Shown: positions 1-13,054 of the stretch, piece after piece
Layout: every line of letters begins with the position of its first letter
Position numbering within the stretch: the stretch's first letter is position 1
Source of the DNA: Bicyclus anynana
Lineage: Eukaryota; Arthropoda; Insecta; Lepidoptera; Nymphalidae
Assembly: GCF_947172395.1 (NCBI RefSeq)
Contig: NC_069085.1
Coordinates: forward strand, 3,628,112 to 3,692,111
Direction: 5' to 3'
Length of the DNA: 64,000 bases
Program-made: the position numbers and the translations under genes
Notes under the pieces: model-generated
Seen by the model: the letters and a program-made list of their open reading frames with translations, nothing else
The model's database searches: none
Told to the model about the DNA's origin: nothing

Positions 1-3000
1 TTGTAAGTTTGTAACATTCTTTAAATGGGGTAATCTTCGAAACTACTGGTCCGATGTCAAAAATTCTTTCACCAGTAGAATGCTACATTATCGGGGAGTG
101 CTATAGGCTATATTTTATATGGGTATCATATATATTAGCCGAGTTATCACAATTTTTGTCGTACAGATCGGACCGAAAATCCTCTTAAACAGACTTATTC
201 GCATGCGCTGCCTTAACTATTGTGTAAAATTTAAATTAATAATGAATAGAGACTTTATGTATCTTTAAAAGTTCTACAAAAAAGTCCGTCAGAGAAGCAT
301 ACTTGTGCCATTACCGCGGTTTTAGCTTTTTCTGCTGCGGCTCCCGATCTTGATTCTGTCTCCCTGATATGACTCGGTGCTAATGTGTCAACGCATGTAG
401 CGTCCCACATAGGACCCGGCCTGTTTTCCAGGGAACTAGCATCAATCCATCAGGTCTCCTAGTTGGAAAATACTGTGTTAAGAGAGGGTAAGACACGACA
501 GCGGAGGTCGAACCACCAATTCTCGGTGAAGAGTTCGCCTCCTTTACCATAGAGCTATTGAGACTTTATTTGTAGAGGCGAATGTTACGCAATATGAGTT
601 TCCTCAGGCCTGTAATTCTTTTGGAGAGTTCTCTAAGCGGTAAACCTTGTGGAACTTTGTTAAATAAGCATCTCATTTTCGAATGTCAGAGGGAATTTTA
701 GCAACCGCGCCGCTCGCCAATTAATTATTTTAATTACACACAAAGACAACCCCTTCACTCTAATTAATAAATTCATAAAGCGTACATATAAATTGGTTAA
801 TTTTAGCTTTTGTTTTTAAAGCCTGAAATTAATGGAATACGAAAAATTAAGTCAGTGTGGGTACTAATTGTGAAATTGGGTTGGAAACTTGATTTTGGAA
901 AATTACTGTATTTCTATTATCACAGCACCAACGGGAATTACTCTCTAAGTACCTCGATTGCAAAGGTTCCTAAACTATTTTTTCTCATAGACCACTTTCT
1001 CTAGCTAGCTTCTCACGGTGGACCCTGCAGTTACATTTCTACCATTTCCCAAAAATCGACAAATTATGTATTTTTCTTAGAGGAGACTCGAGCTCAGCAG
1101 TGAGCCGAATATGGGTTGGTAATGATGATGATGATGATGTATTTTTAACTATGGAAACAATTTTCGAAAAAAAAAATGAGATTTGATTTCTGAATTAATT
1201 CATTTTTTGCTGTGAGTGGATATAAAAAATCAAAGTTGAGCAATCAAAACCCTTTAATTTGTAACATCTAGCTACTCACAGCACAAGGAGTCAAATAATT
1301 ATCACTTATTTTATTTAGTAAACACCCCATTTGAACTAGATGAAAATAGATAAAATTTCATGGACCCCCGCTTACGAACCGTGAATCCTCATTTTATGTC
1401 ACGTCAACGTAGACATGTTGATGTCTTCCGTAAACCCTTGAAAGTCCACCTCGATTACTTTGGGAACCAATGCTCTAATTGTGTATCATTGTTTGTGTAA
1501 ATCGACATTTTGAATCGACATTTTGAAAATTTGTCTCTAACCCTCTTTATCTATAGTATTATAATCTATCTCCGTTCCAAATTTAAAACAAGTTCATTCA
1601 GTAGTTGCGAAATAACAAACACATACTCACAAATATAAACCTTAATTTATTTATTTATTTATTAGTGCGAAAAGTATGCTGGAAATTAACTCCTTAGTAT
1701 TTCACAACATGAAGGGATTTTGTATTTTACTTCTCTGGCTACAATTTTAATTCTCAATTATTCATACAATTCAAATTAATATTATACTCACTAATAAGCA
1801 ACAGACAACACGTTAATAGACTGTTTGTTATGATAATTATTCACATATCGATACGAGCATACTAATAAACCTTGTATCGTCATAGTTGGTAAAAAATATT
1901 TTCGTTATCGATACAAATAACAAACCTGTACAGATATTTAAATTTAACTGTAAACTTTAATTGTAATTATATGTAAATGTAAAATGTATGTGTTATGGGC
2001 TATAGTTATCAAATAAAATAACTATAAAACGCATCTTTCTCTTAGTAGGCCCTAAACCACAATAAACTAATAATATAATAACTTCAATACTTATTCTTGA
2101 GACGGCGCGTATTGAGAGGAGATTCCTCACTCTGGAGCCCTGACCATCGGTTGTTTGGGCACTCCAATGTTCCCAAGTTGGAGGGTTGATTTTTTTATAC
2201 ATTTTTAACAGTGTTTTATGTATTACTTTGTATTATTAACATTGTTTAAAGTTCAAAAAGGATAAATAAATAAAATATGAAAGAAAACTATCTATCAATA
2301 TGGTCATTTATACCGGGATGGCCTAACGTGGTCTTCAAATCACGGGGATGTAAAACCACGAACTACCTTTTCCTTCGTCTGTTAGTGCCTCCTGTCGGAG
2401 GTTAGCAATCATTAAGATAAGAAAGAAAGAAAAGAAAGAAAGAAAAACCAGGACATCCAGGACAATAACCTGCGATGTGTGGCATAGCCAGAAAATGGCC
2501 CCAGCCTAAGACTGATTTAACATCATTTCACTGCTGCTCAAAACAGTGATCTGGTACTCCTATTGAATCATTGGCGTAAGTTTTTGAGCCAATGATACAA
2601 AATGTACGAGTTCGTTGACCAAGCCTTCGTTTTGTCTTTACCTTCCGAAGATAATAAGCTGGAGAAGGTCATATTTGGAGTTTTGCATTATATAAACCAG
2701 GTATTCGAGCTTCCTCCTTTGAACATTCTGCAGAACCTCGATTGGCTCTCTTATTCTTTGCAGCATATTGCATACGCAAACCCTCCATGACATTTGCAGC
2801 AAACCCACATCTGAAATGCCTCAAATTTACTACACATCACTTTCGTTGTTGTACCTAACTCAAAAGAACTTAAATATTGTGCGAGAAAACCGTAAACCGT
2901 ACGTACGTAGCCTAACGCGATTGGCTTGAGCGAGTCAGCGCGCGTATTTTTCAAATATACCGTATCCGGTGGAATTCATAGACCTTATCCAGGGGATCGT

Positions 3001-5500
3001 TTAACTGAGTGAAGAATTTAATCTCAATGCGTTTGAGAATTAAACACTCAGCGGGTGGATGGTCCCCTGGGGATGCTTCTGCAACGTCTATGAACTCCAC
3101 TTTTAGATGACAGCGGGTTTACTTGGAAGACGTATAAGTTTTGTTCTACCAACATCTCAGTCTCTAAGCGGCATCACACTAGAAGACAAGGACTTAGCTG
3201 TACGTTCTTGGATGTAGAGCGGTAACTAGCCACGGCTAAAGCCTAGCCTCCAATGTACTAGCCAATGAGGCAATTTAAAGATTATAAAATCCCAAATTGA
3301 CCCGAACCATGATCTATTGACGGCCACAGCATCATCAACTGAGACATAGACGTCAAACGAAAATTTAAAAACATTTTTAATGCCTGATCTAATATTCAAG
3401 ATGTATATTAAATGAATACAACTCACGTAGGCTTCACATAACAAAAATCATATTTCGTACGGATTACACGAGATACAGACGTATTAAATAAAATATGTCG
3501 AGCTAGAATATGAATTGCCGAGGGTTCCTTCAGCAAATTCAAATTTGATCCTTTCAAAGTCGCTTGTGCATAATTCATCAAGGTAAAGCTGTGTTTTGGA
3601 GTGTCTGTGTGTATGATTAAATGAATGGCTCCGGTACTGGATAGAATAATATTGTTGATGATATTCTTTAGAGGTGAAATGTCTCGTTGGATCAGTGAAT
3701 GCGAAAATCGTTTTAGTCCTGTATGTTCACTTTATCGTAATTTAGAAGATCAAAATCAAAAAGTTTAAAATCAGGGAATCAGGCAGAAGTGCTGGCACAA
3801 TTTTTGGGCAAAGAATCGGTCTGGCTGTCCATCACGGAAATTGCAGCCAGTATTCAGTCATCGTGATAGCCCAGTGGATATGACCTCTGCCTCCAATTAC
3901 AGGGGTGAGTTCGAATCTGGTTCGGGGCATGCACCTCCAACTTTTCAGTTGTGAGCATTTTAAGAAATTAAATATGACGAGTCTCAAACGGTGAAGGACA
4001 ACATCGTCAGGAAACCTGCATAGCGGAGAATTTTGTGTGAAGTCTGCCGATCCGCATTGGAATACTAGCCTAACCCCTCTCATTGTGAGAGGAAACTCGA
4101 GCTCAGCAGTGAGCCAAATATGCGTTGATAAAGATGATTCAGTAACCATTCCATGTGGATTGTATATTATTAGGATAAGTTAGCCGAATATTCGCTTAAA
4201 AAATTACTTTCTCAATAAAAAAAATCCTTACTTCCTTACATAGATTTAAAGCAGTATATACTCACCAGTCAGGTAAAATTAATTTAATAGAACTGTCCAT
4301 AAAATCGTAAATCATCAAAAGCATTCCTCCTAAGCTCGGTTAGATAGGCACTACATTCCCAATATCGAGGCAGATATAATATAGTATCTACTACTAAACT
4401 AACAATGCAAAGCAGAGCGGGAATCCAGAGTACCCATGTCAGAAGAGACAGAAAGGAAGTCAGATGGGTATTCCAAATCTTAGTGCTATTTACAGGAAGC
4501 GAAATGTTTCGGGAACATTTGTGGAATTCAAATTACGGTATAAACCTTTCGACCAAACTGTGTTTTAATGTGGGTTTTACACTTCCTTTGTAAATTGGAA
4601 AAAGTTCTTTTATTTGCCGACGCAAAATAGGTGTTTCAAGTTTACCCAGTGTATGCACCCCGTTATTAATCGAACTTTTTGTCAAATCAAATCAAATCAA
4701 AATTTCATCGGTCAACATTGATGTTTGTCACACAATTAGAACGTCTACGGCTTTGTTTGAGGCGCTTCTTAAACATTGCTAGGTTAAAACTCAAGTTAGA
4801 CAAGCATGTTTGTCAAATATGTTGGGGTGCCTTATATCCATCTCCTCCGTACCTTCCAAACGGTTGGAAAGATTTAGGAGTTTAATTCTTAATTCTTTAA
4901 TAAAGTCCAAAATGTTGACACGGCCTCGCCTTTTTGACTAGAGAAGGCAATGATCTTAATTTTCAATGAGAAGGTCGTTAATTGCTATTTCGTTCGTAAC
5001 TATTTTTAATGATTTCTTTAAATTAAGTCATTTATTTCAATTTGCATAACATTATGTAGGTATAACACGCATTTTTTTTATCTTTTATGTTATGTTTTTT
5101 TTTTTCAAGTAGAAGGTAAACCGTAAATAATAACCTTCCTGAAAATTATCTCACAATTTACTCACCACTTAACTACAGTAGGCGTTTAAATTTCTCAAGG
5201 CCTCGGTTCAATGTCTATAATGTCCTCATGACGTGTGAACTAAATCCAGCTGGTTTGTGAAAACAAAATTGTGTAGACAAGAAAATTAATTCTAGCACTC
5301 GTATTTAATTCATTTTGTAATATCTGTAAATATGTGGTGTTAATAATATTTAGAGAGTAGAGAGTACCTAAACATATGACAAAGTATTACTTGGAATATT
5401 ATAATCTTTTCCATCTTGCTCGTACGTAATTCATAAAGGGAATCTACAGTCCTTGGTTGGAAGCGGTATATTATTCATTCAATGATAGATAAGAACAAGG
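1..5500. other. Repeat-rich stretch downstream of maltase gene 1, no gene seen
   Basis: I find no supported gene here. The open frames are short, lack splice context and resemble no family I recognise. Recognisable pieces are a Helitron-like fragment at about 1-145, the 3' end of a tRNA-derived SINE with a GAT tail at about 1079-1139, and a fuller copy of that SINE at 3860-4138. A segment at about 2100-2180 shares a short motif (AGGTTCCTCACTTTGGAGC-like) with 12850-12880. The rest is AT-rich and unassigned. Confidence 0.6.
3860..4138 (+). repeat. tRNA-derived SINE (family S1)
   Basis: The head has a pol III box A-like segment (GATAGCCCAGTGG) and a box B-like segment (GAGTTCGAATCTGG) at tRNA-like spacing. 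A shared body follows (CTCCAACTTTTCAGTTGTG, then AACATCGTCAGGAAACCTGC, then CTCATTGTGAGAGG), ending in GTTGATAAAGATGAT. Other copies lie at 18711-19017 (+), 14265-14494 (-), 43535-43752 (-), 60606-60731 (-), 53343-53545 (+), 51272-51430 (-), 48462-48534 (-) and 1079-1139 (+). The SINE class is inferred from this structure; the family name is my label. Confidence 0.8.
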
Positions 5501-5521
5501 CCACATAGATTTAATAAATTG

Positions 5522-5527
5522 TTTATT
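5522..5527 (-). terminator. Poly(A) signal of maltase gene 1
   Basis: On the minus strand AATAAA occurs about 23 nt after the gene 1 stop codon, so the 3' UTR is very short. Its position fits the end of the reconstructed gene. Confidence 0.65.
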
Positions 5528-5549
5528 TAAATCTTAATAGGATTTTGTT

Positions 5550-8500
5550 TCACTGAACTATTTTCAAAACTAGCGATTCTCCATCGGAAATAGGTAAATT
5601 CGATGCTTCCAGCAACTCACTGAAACAAATAAGATAGAATACAAATATAAAATATTTTAATTCTTAAACCGGAATCAAAATGGAGGAGGTTCTCATTTTG
5701 TCTGACCCTTATTTCTTATGTACATGCTCCTGATTACTCAAGAAGCCTGAACCCATTTTGGTAATCTTTTTTTTTGTTTGAAACATTTGTGCTTCTCAAG
5801 TAATTTCATGGTCGTAAGCTTAAGATCTGATGAGAGATCCTGGAGTAATCGAGAGTAGGTACTCTTAAATTTTTTATGCAATAATAAATTCAACATAAAT
5901 AGACGACAATCACAAGAAATTTAAACAAAATTACAAGTACCGCCAATTAGTATTGACTGAATCGCCAATTAGCATTAGAATAAGAAGTCGAGTAAAAAAT
6001 ATTAAGAAGAAATTACCCAATTTTTCTTGTCGAGTCAACGCTGCTTATGACAACTTCCAAATGACCCTCGACGTTCTCGAAGTACGTTAGATCTAAGTGG
6101 TAGTGATGCTCTCTCAGGTTTATAACAACCAAGTAAGTTTCACCTTCATGCCACCTGAAATTGATAAATGGTATCTAAGTAAAATACAAATTATTATTAA
6201 CTACTCTTTTGTTTTCAAGGAAATACTCCTAAAAATATACTAAAACCTTTCAAGAAAAATATACAACACTTAAATAACTAAGAACCCAACTAAATCGGAT
6301 AAATATTTTATTGATAAAATAAATTATTTATTTTTTTGGAATTTTGCGGAAGCACAAACATGAAACTTGTGTATCGAATACAGAACCTCATTTTTTAAGT
6401 CGGTTATCTGACTAGAGAAAGACTTTGCTCACTTTGCGATAGGCTAGTTAATTGGTTGATGACGATGATGAACTTATATTGTTAAAAATTAAAAAAAAAA
6501 GAAGTAATAAAAAAATGAGAGAAAAAAAAATAACAATAATACATTTAAATAACAATAATACATTACATTCAAATGCATTTGAATGCTCGAATGCATAACA
6601 CTTTATAGAAATGATGACAGGTGTCAATCTTGACAAGCCGCTGATAAACGCGTTATAAAATGACACGTGGAAAGTTTAGAAATATCTCCCAGTGTATCGG
6701 ATAAAGTTGTTTTGATAAGTGCTGAGTGCATAGAGAAATATATGTTGACACGTGATGAAATCGATATTGTTCCGTACCGACATCTGATAAAGGTCCCAGA
6801 CATAAAACAAACCCGTAACTTGGAATTGTACCCTTTGAACGCAGAACTAAAATGTATTTCATATAATTAGCGACCCGTCAAATCTGTAATTTGCATGGGA
6901 AAAGATATTTTTATTTACAGCTTTACTCATCGATCTACTCGTATATAATATGTTTATACCTGTGTGGTTTTCCTCGCTATTTTCGCGTTTTGATATCATA
7001 CTATGTAATTGATCCATAAGAACCTTCCTTGTGGGCTAACGTTAAAATTGGAAGAGCTGTTCTATAGTTTTATGATTTGCATTTGGTGGTTCAATTTCAT
7101 TTGTATAGATCATAGATTATTCATCATCATCATCATCTCTCAGCTCTTCGAACTATGTGCCCCGCCCATTGCCACTTCAGCAACGCAACTCGTTGAGCTA
7201 TGTCGGTGACTTTGGTTCTTCTGCCGATCTCCTCATTTCTGATTCGATCACGCAGAAATACTCCTAACATAGCTCGTTCCATCGCTCGCTTATTATTATT
7301 AGCTTAGATTATTCATGGTAGCATAAAAAACAAACCTTCTGAAAGCAAACACATCAGAGTTAAGCGCAACTGATTCAAATCGTCCGTGTCTGAAAACGGG
7401 TAGCGTCCTCAACGCGGCCAGTTTCTTGTACACATTTAAGTGTGATTTCTCTGCTGATTGTTGCACCTCAACGTTCAGTGTTTCATAGGTGTCAGCTACT
7501 GGTAACCATGTCTTATCAGCCGTTGAGAAACCTAAAATAGAAGATATATATCGACTCAAATTCTTAAACGTCTCGTGTTAAAGACTGCGGCGTTTAATAT
7601 TTTAAGACTCTGGTTATCTATCACGTACTAAAATTTTTATTGAAATGGTTTCTGATAAACTGACATAAGTGTCAGAAGAACAAAAGGCTAGGTAGTTGTT
7701 TATTTGGCACAAAAGGTAAGACTTGCTATCTAGAATAGTGCTAGGCAGTTGGGCATCTTGCCTATGGGTGAACAATAAAATGGCCTATATTTCTTGTACA
7801 TAATATATTGTTCTAATTACTCATATTAAGATATTTTTAAATTTTAAACTTAATTTGTTTGAACTTCAATTGTGTGCGTATCTAGTTTTAAATTGTAAAC
7901 GTAATGGTAACATAATAAATACCTACTATTTATCTGTTTACAGAAGCATTATTTGAATGAAGCCTTTTTCAATGTAGCTTTTAGAAAGGAGAAGTTTCTC
8001 GCTATTGTCTAGTTCAAACACAAATTCTATCAGATTGGAACAGATAAAACTTTAATTAAAGTAACTATGCAACTAACCGGCATTCTTCCCGGAGTTCCAC
8101 TGAAAGGGAGTCCTTTCTGGGTCACGCGATTTTTGATAGTAATTGATGGGGTCATCAGTGTTGCAGGCACTAGGGTCCACAGTGTCTTCCCAGCTGACAA
8201 ATCCGTTTTGCATTCCTAATTCTTCACCCTGATGATCACAATATTATACTTGTAAGATTCTTATTTTATTATTTTTTATTTAAATAAATTATATGTAATA
8301 ATAAGCTCTATTTAAATTCTCAAAACTCTATATAATAAAAAGAATCATTGTAATGTGTAAAATTATCTTTAATGTATTGAATTTAAAATCAATTTTGTCA
8401 ATATATCGAACATCCTTCCAGAACGACAAATAGAGTCAATATCGGTCCGATATTGACTCTATTTACATCTATCATCTCATCTTAGATCAAGTAGTTTCCA

Positions 8501-11232
8501 AAATTTTCTCTTCACTATCACCTCCAATATTTTTAAAAATGAAAATTAACAGTACAAGCTCATAAATTATAATTGTAAGCCAGCGTTTGGCCTGAATTAC
8601 TAGCCGCAATAAAAATAATGAAAAATTTATTTTCTAAGAACTTAAATATTTCTCTAACTGCTGGCATCATTATTATACTGAAAATAGTAAAATTATAAAA
8701 ATAGATGAATACGTACCATGTATGTGACAGCGATGCCTGGAAGAAGTAACACGACCATATTGATTCCGTCGACTAACTTGGGACCAAACCTTGAAGCAAC
8801 TCTAAAATTATCGTGATTGCCGGCCTGAAAATACGTTGGAGAACATTAAATAAAACAACTGATAAAATGTAAGTGGTATCATATAAGAATACAGAATCAT
8901 TTCATTTATGTATAATGTATATAGTATCATTTAAGTATGGCTGAACCGATATTTATAAAATTAATTTTGCTTGGTTGTGCCTGCGTTTTGTGGATGAGAG
9001 TTATTAGATACGTTGCGCTTATGTGCAATTTTTTAAAACATCATAATAGGTATTTAAATTCAAACTTTACCTCTATAATCTATTCAAAAATTTTTAATAT
9101 TCAATGCCAATCACAGCCACATTTAGACGTTACTTTTGTAGGGTCAGATATTAGAATTCTTAAAAAAGATTAAGCTTTTACTTACCACCCAGTTTGCTAA
9201 TTTGTCTATTGGTTTGAAAGTCAGAAACTTGTCTAGAGCATATTTTATCTCAGCAGCGGAAGATTGCCCATTAACATCAGAAATGAGTACAAAATTGAAA
9301 GGCATCTGAGCACCTTCGCGGTCGCCATCTCCGAAATATCTCATTGTAAGTTGAGGAGAAGTGTAGGCTTCTGTCATCACTACCCTCTGTAGTCCATCTA
9401 TTTCTTCATACTCGTCAAATAATTCTCTCCATTGGTATACCATATCATACGTTTCGTCTTGGTTTACTGTGTAAACATGATCTAGATAGTCGTAGCTAAG
9501 CGGATCATCAGTGCTTTTGCCACTTAAAGGCTCATCAGGAAACTTACCACCAAAGAGTTCCTTATCTACTTCAAATAAATGCGATATAGCATCAATCCTA
9601 AAACCGGCAACGCCCTTATCGAGCCAAAATCGTAAAACATTCTTCATCTCCTCAACAACAGCTGGGTTTCGGTAATTGAAATCAGGTTGACCAATTACAA
9701 ACTGGTGTAGGTAATATTTGCCAACCTCTTCTCTGTATTCCCAAGCACTTTTGCGGAAAACACTATTCTGTAAATATTAAAATTTACATTTACTTTATTT
9801 TATTGTTTTATATTACCTATATTTCTACTGGCCTTATTTAAATTACCTACCCAATTATTTGGTGGATGCATCACACCATTTTCGTCTACTACTCCATCTT
9901 CCCACACAAAATAATCATAGTAATCTTCATGACCTCTAAGTGCCTCTTCAAACCAAACACTTTCATTACTGCCATGATTAGGCACAAAATCCAGTACAAC
10001 TTTTATGTCTGAAACAGATTAAAAATTGATTTTGCGAAATACGTACCGTATATACTGTCATATATGTGTTTAGTAAAACACTGGCATTTTAAAATTACAT
10101 ACAGACACTTTTATTTTATTTAATTGTAAGATATTTTATACATTTTACCTAATTCCTTAGCCTTTGCAATTAGAGCTTCGAAATCTTCCATAGTACCGTA
10201 TTCGTCATGGACAGCATAAAAATCAGCAATGTCATAACCAAAATCGTACATTGGTGACTGGAACATTGGAGATAGCCATGTTGCACCAACACCGATTTCT
10301 TTTAAATATTCAAGTTTCGAAGTTATTCCTGTAAAATATAGAATATCGTTATATCTTTATTCTATATATTAGCTATTTTAATTAAAATTGTTTTTTTTTT
10401 ATTATAATTTATCGTAAATTAGTGTTTTTCTGATTTTTACAAAACTTAATTTTAATTAGATGTATACTAATGTACTACAAATGTAGTGGAGTAAATCCTA
10501 TTTAAATATGTTCTAATACGATTAATTAATTTAATTGGATTTGCTTCAATTGTCAACGTAAACATTTTTCTATAAACAGAAGATATACAACTACTAACTT
10601 ATAAATCGATCACCCATATTTTATAATACTAACAGACACCCCGAGGTTTCACCCACATAGTTCCCGTTCCTGTGAGAATACGGGGATAAAACATAGTCTT
10701 TGGTACTCGCAAACAGCGTGGCTTCCTACTTGTAAAAGAATTTTTAAAATTGGTTAAGTGATCCAGAGATTACCCACTACAAAGTCATCATAAAGTACAA
10801 AAGTATAGTTAAAAACTATCGATGAATGAAATGTATGCATTAATGAGTATTTTACAAGTACGAACAATGTATTATAGATAGTTTACCTTTTAAATCACCG
10901 ATTCCGTCACCATCGCTGTCCAAAAATGATCTTGGATAGATTTGGTAAAAGATGGTGGTCTCCCACCATTGTAGGTCCCTCGATTGCACGAGGAGAAATA
11001 GTGCGGGTAGCACTACTATCGGGTTTAATCTATACAACCAAAATGTTAACTGTTAAGTTAATTATGTAAACCATAGAACGTAAAGCACTTAGCTTATGTA
11101 AAATAATATCAAAAATACTTAAGTTACTAAGATAGTTTAGTATTAAGATATTATATTTAAGATAGATTATATTTAAACATGAAAAAAAATACTTTAGAAA
11201 AAAAAAAACAAATATTGTCTTACTCACCTCAT
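5550..11232 (-). CDS. Maltase-like alpha-glucosidase, gene 1 (GH13_17), complete
   Basis: Secreted alpha-glucosidase expected to release glucose from maltose, sucrose and short oligosaccharides. Coding exons in transcription order: 11232-11228, 11029-10887, 10328-10149, 10008-9851, 9767-9186, 8824-8717, 8228-8078, 7531-7336, 6154-6017 and 5619-5550, giving 576 residues and a TGA stop. All introns are GT-AG and all phases agree. A signal peptide (MRLNPIVVLPALFLLVQS) precedes the GH13 domain. Visible motifs are the Ca-site-like DSDGDGIGD, DFVPNH (region I), QPDFN (region V), GFRIDA (nucleophile about D221), MTEAYT (acid/base about E295) and AGNHD (about D361). There is no C-terminal hydrophobic tail, so it should be soluble rather than GPI-anchored. 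The start codon sits in a 5-nt coding exon (ATG AG), also seen in gene 2. Identification as a GH13_17 maltase is firm; the exact substrate is not readable from sequence. Confidence 0.95.
7118..7300 (-). mobile_element. RTE-type retrotransposon 3' fragment
   Basis: It begins with a CATCATCATCATC tail (GATG repeat on the minus strand) followed by the reverse complement of the RTE ORF end seen at 42984-43250 (for example TTCGAACTATGTGCC and CTCGTTGAGCTATGTCGGTGA). It lies in the gene 1 intron after exon 8 (7531-7336), about 40 nt from that exon. Confidence 0.65.
8428..8464. repeat. Near-perfect 37-nt palindrome in a gene 1 intron
   Basis: Arms of 18 nt (AAATAGAGTCAATATCGG and its exact complement) are separated by one base. 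It lies in the intron between exons 8824-8717 and 8228-8078. It could be a tiny MITE remnant or a cruciform-forming site; no function is evident. Confidence 0.85.
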
Positions 11233-11274
11233 TGTGCCAAAAGAAGTCCAGAGATACCTTTCAGCGAGCTTGTA

Positions 11275-11281
11275 TTATATA
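11275..11281 (-). promoter_or_regulatory. TATA box of maltase gene 1
   Basis: On the minus strand TATATAA lies about 43 nt upstream of the ATG. This predicts a start of transcription near 11250 and a short 5' UTR. The following 5-nt coding exon is then spliced at ATGAG/GTGAGTA. Confidence 0.55.
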
Positions 11282-11715
11282 AAGAAAATTCAGGCAAGTG
11301 AGAAGTGGTTTCAAAAAGCGAGGGTTCCTTACACTCCTAAAATTACTCGTAACGAGTTTTTGTGCAATTTATGGTTATCGAATCCATTCATAACGCTATC
11401 TTAATATAACACTATTTCCTATTATTTGTGCCGAAAAGTGGACCCCGTCTAGTGGGACCACGCTAAGAAAAAGAATAGGATTATGATGGTTTTGAGGTTA
11501 TCATTTAATATAATTATATCACAAGAGTATAGTCAAGAAGTTCTACTTTCAATCTACAGTCCTGTCAACCTTTTCATCAATGCGGTGGGTCTAGGCTCCA
11601 AATATTTTAGAAAAATGAACGCTTTCCAGAAGGTTAAAGTAAGCTTGATAAAAATTTTAAAATGTAAATAAAAAAAATACCAGCTACCACGTAATTTAAT
11701 GGATAGATTTCTTTT

Positions 11716-11900
11716 AAGATTCCTAAAAATAATCTATAAAGTAAAGTAATAACCTTAATGTTAACTAGGAATTAAGGAATCCTAAAAGTAATCTATAAAG
11801 TAAAGTAATAACCTTAGGTTATTAGGTAACACTAAGGTTATTATTACTTTACTTTATTATATTACTTTATAGATTACTTTGAGGATTCCTAAAAGTAATC
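11716..11900. repeat. AT-rich foldback element upstream of gene 1
   Basis: GATTCCTAAAAATAATCTA with its extension occurs near 11718, again as a direct copy near 11780, and a third time inverted near 11835-11890. The last two form a long imperfect hairpin with arms of roughly 45-55 nt. It sits about 450 nt upstream of the gene 1 TATA box. It resembles a MITE; target-site duplications are not clear. Confidence 0.7.
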
Positions 11901-12954
11901 TACCGATTTAGATAAACTGAGCACTTGAAAAATATGTCCACGAGTTGGTAACGACACACTTGTAGTATAAAGTGAGTAATCATATCTTGGTGGTGTTTTT
12001 GAGATAAACTTTCTTGTCGAATTTGTGATCGAAGCATCCAGATCTTTACAATTCCACTTATTATCACCATGCTATCATTTGGATATATTAATGTATGTTC
12101 TACTTAAAAGAAAATACACAATACGACTTTTTTGCCAAGGACTTGAACCTGATGTATATTAATGTATGCTCTACGATATAAAAGAAAATATTATGAACTT
12201 TCTCAGAACTCGAACCCGGGATATAATAATACAAGTGGCCTCTTGAAAAACCCTTTGAAAAACCCTTGAAAAATCATTTAAGCCCGCCCTACACTTGCGG
12301 AACTAATTCACCACCCTTGTGAAGATTCACATTTTGTTTCGTACAACGAGAATGGCCTTTTGTATTCGACTTCTATACTATACTTTTTCGGTCTTATTAT
12401 TCGTTTTTCTTCGTAATTTGTGGTATGCAAATAAGGTTATTACGGTTTAGTTATTAATAAGGTTATTAATATACATAAATAAATGAACTAAAATATGGCT
12501 GTTAATGATAAGGAATTACGTGAATCAATCACATGAATCCGCGAACGCCGAGTGCGGAGCACATTTAATTTCGAATATTTTGTATAATACAGTCGAACAT
12601 AGAACCTCCTTCTTTTTGGAAGTCGGTTAAAAATTACTATGGTATGATATATGGTATTACTATGGTAGGATCTATTTAGTTATGTAAAAAACTAAATTTT
12701 ATATATACTAATTTATTAGATAAAATTCATAAAATAAACAACAAATATTTAACAAAACAAATTATATTAACAGCTTCGAAATATTGATGAATTAATTAAC
12801 AATTTCAGAATCAAATGCAAATAAACATGAAGGAAGTATACTAGACATGAGAAGGTTCCTCACTTTGGAGCTCTGACAAGCGCTTTAACCTTCAAGCTCC
12901 ACAACAGTGGGTTTAACATTTTAATAAGGTTCTATTTTAGAAAATTGGTTTTAC

Positions 12955-12960
12955 TTTATT
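12955..12960 (-). terminator. Poly(A) signal of maltase gene 2
   Basis: On the minus strand AATAAA lies about 95 nt after the gene 2 TAA stop. It is the first canonical hexamer after the stop. Confidence 0.5.
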
Positions 12961-13054
12961 TAAAAGATCATTTTTAAAAATATTAACGAAAGAAATATTT
13001 AAGAAATATGGATTTTATCAATATAGACTTGTAATATATCCGTATTCTCGGTTT

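Larger units (their letters stand above)
11233..13054. other. Intergenic gap between maltase genes 1 and 2
   Basis: About 1.8 kb. It holds the gene 1 promoter region, the AT-rich foldback element at 11716-11900, a fragment of a repeat ending in GAAGTCGGTTAAAA near 12600, and the gene 2 poly(A) signal. I see no coding exon in it. Confidence 0.6.

Noticed and set aside
810..1004. 64-codon plus-strand open frame
   Set aside because: AT-rich, no ATG start (begins TTG), no splice or homology support.
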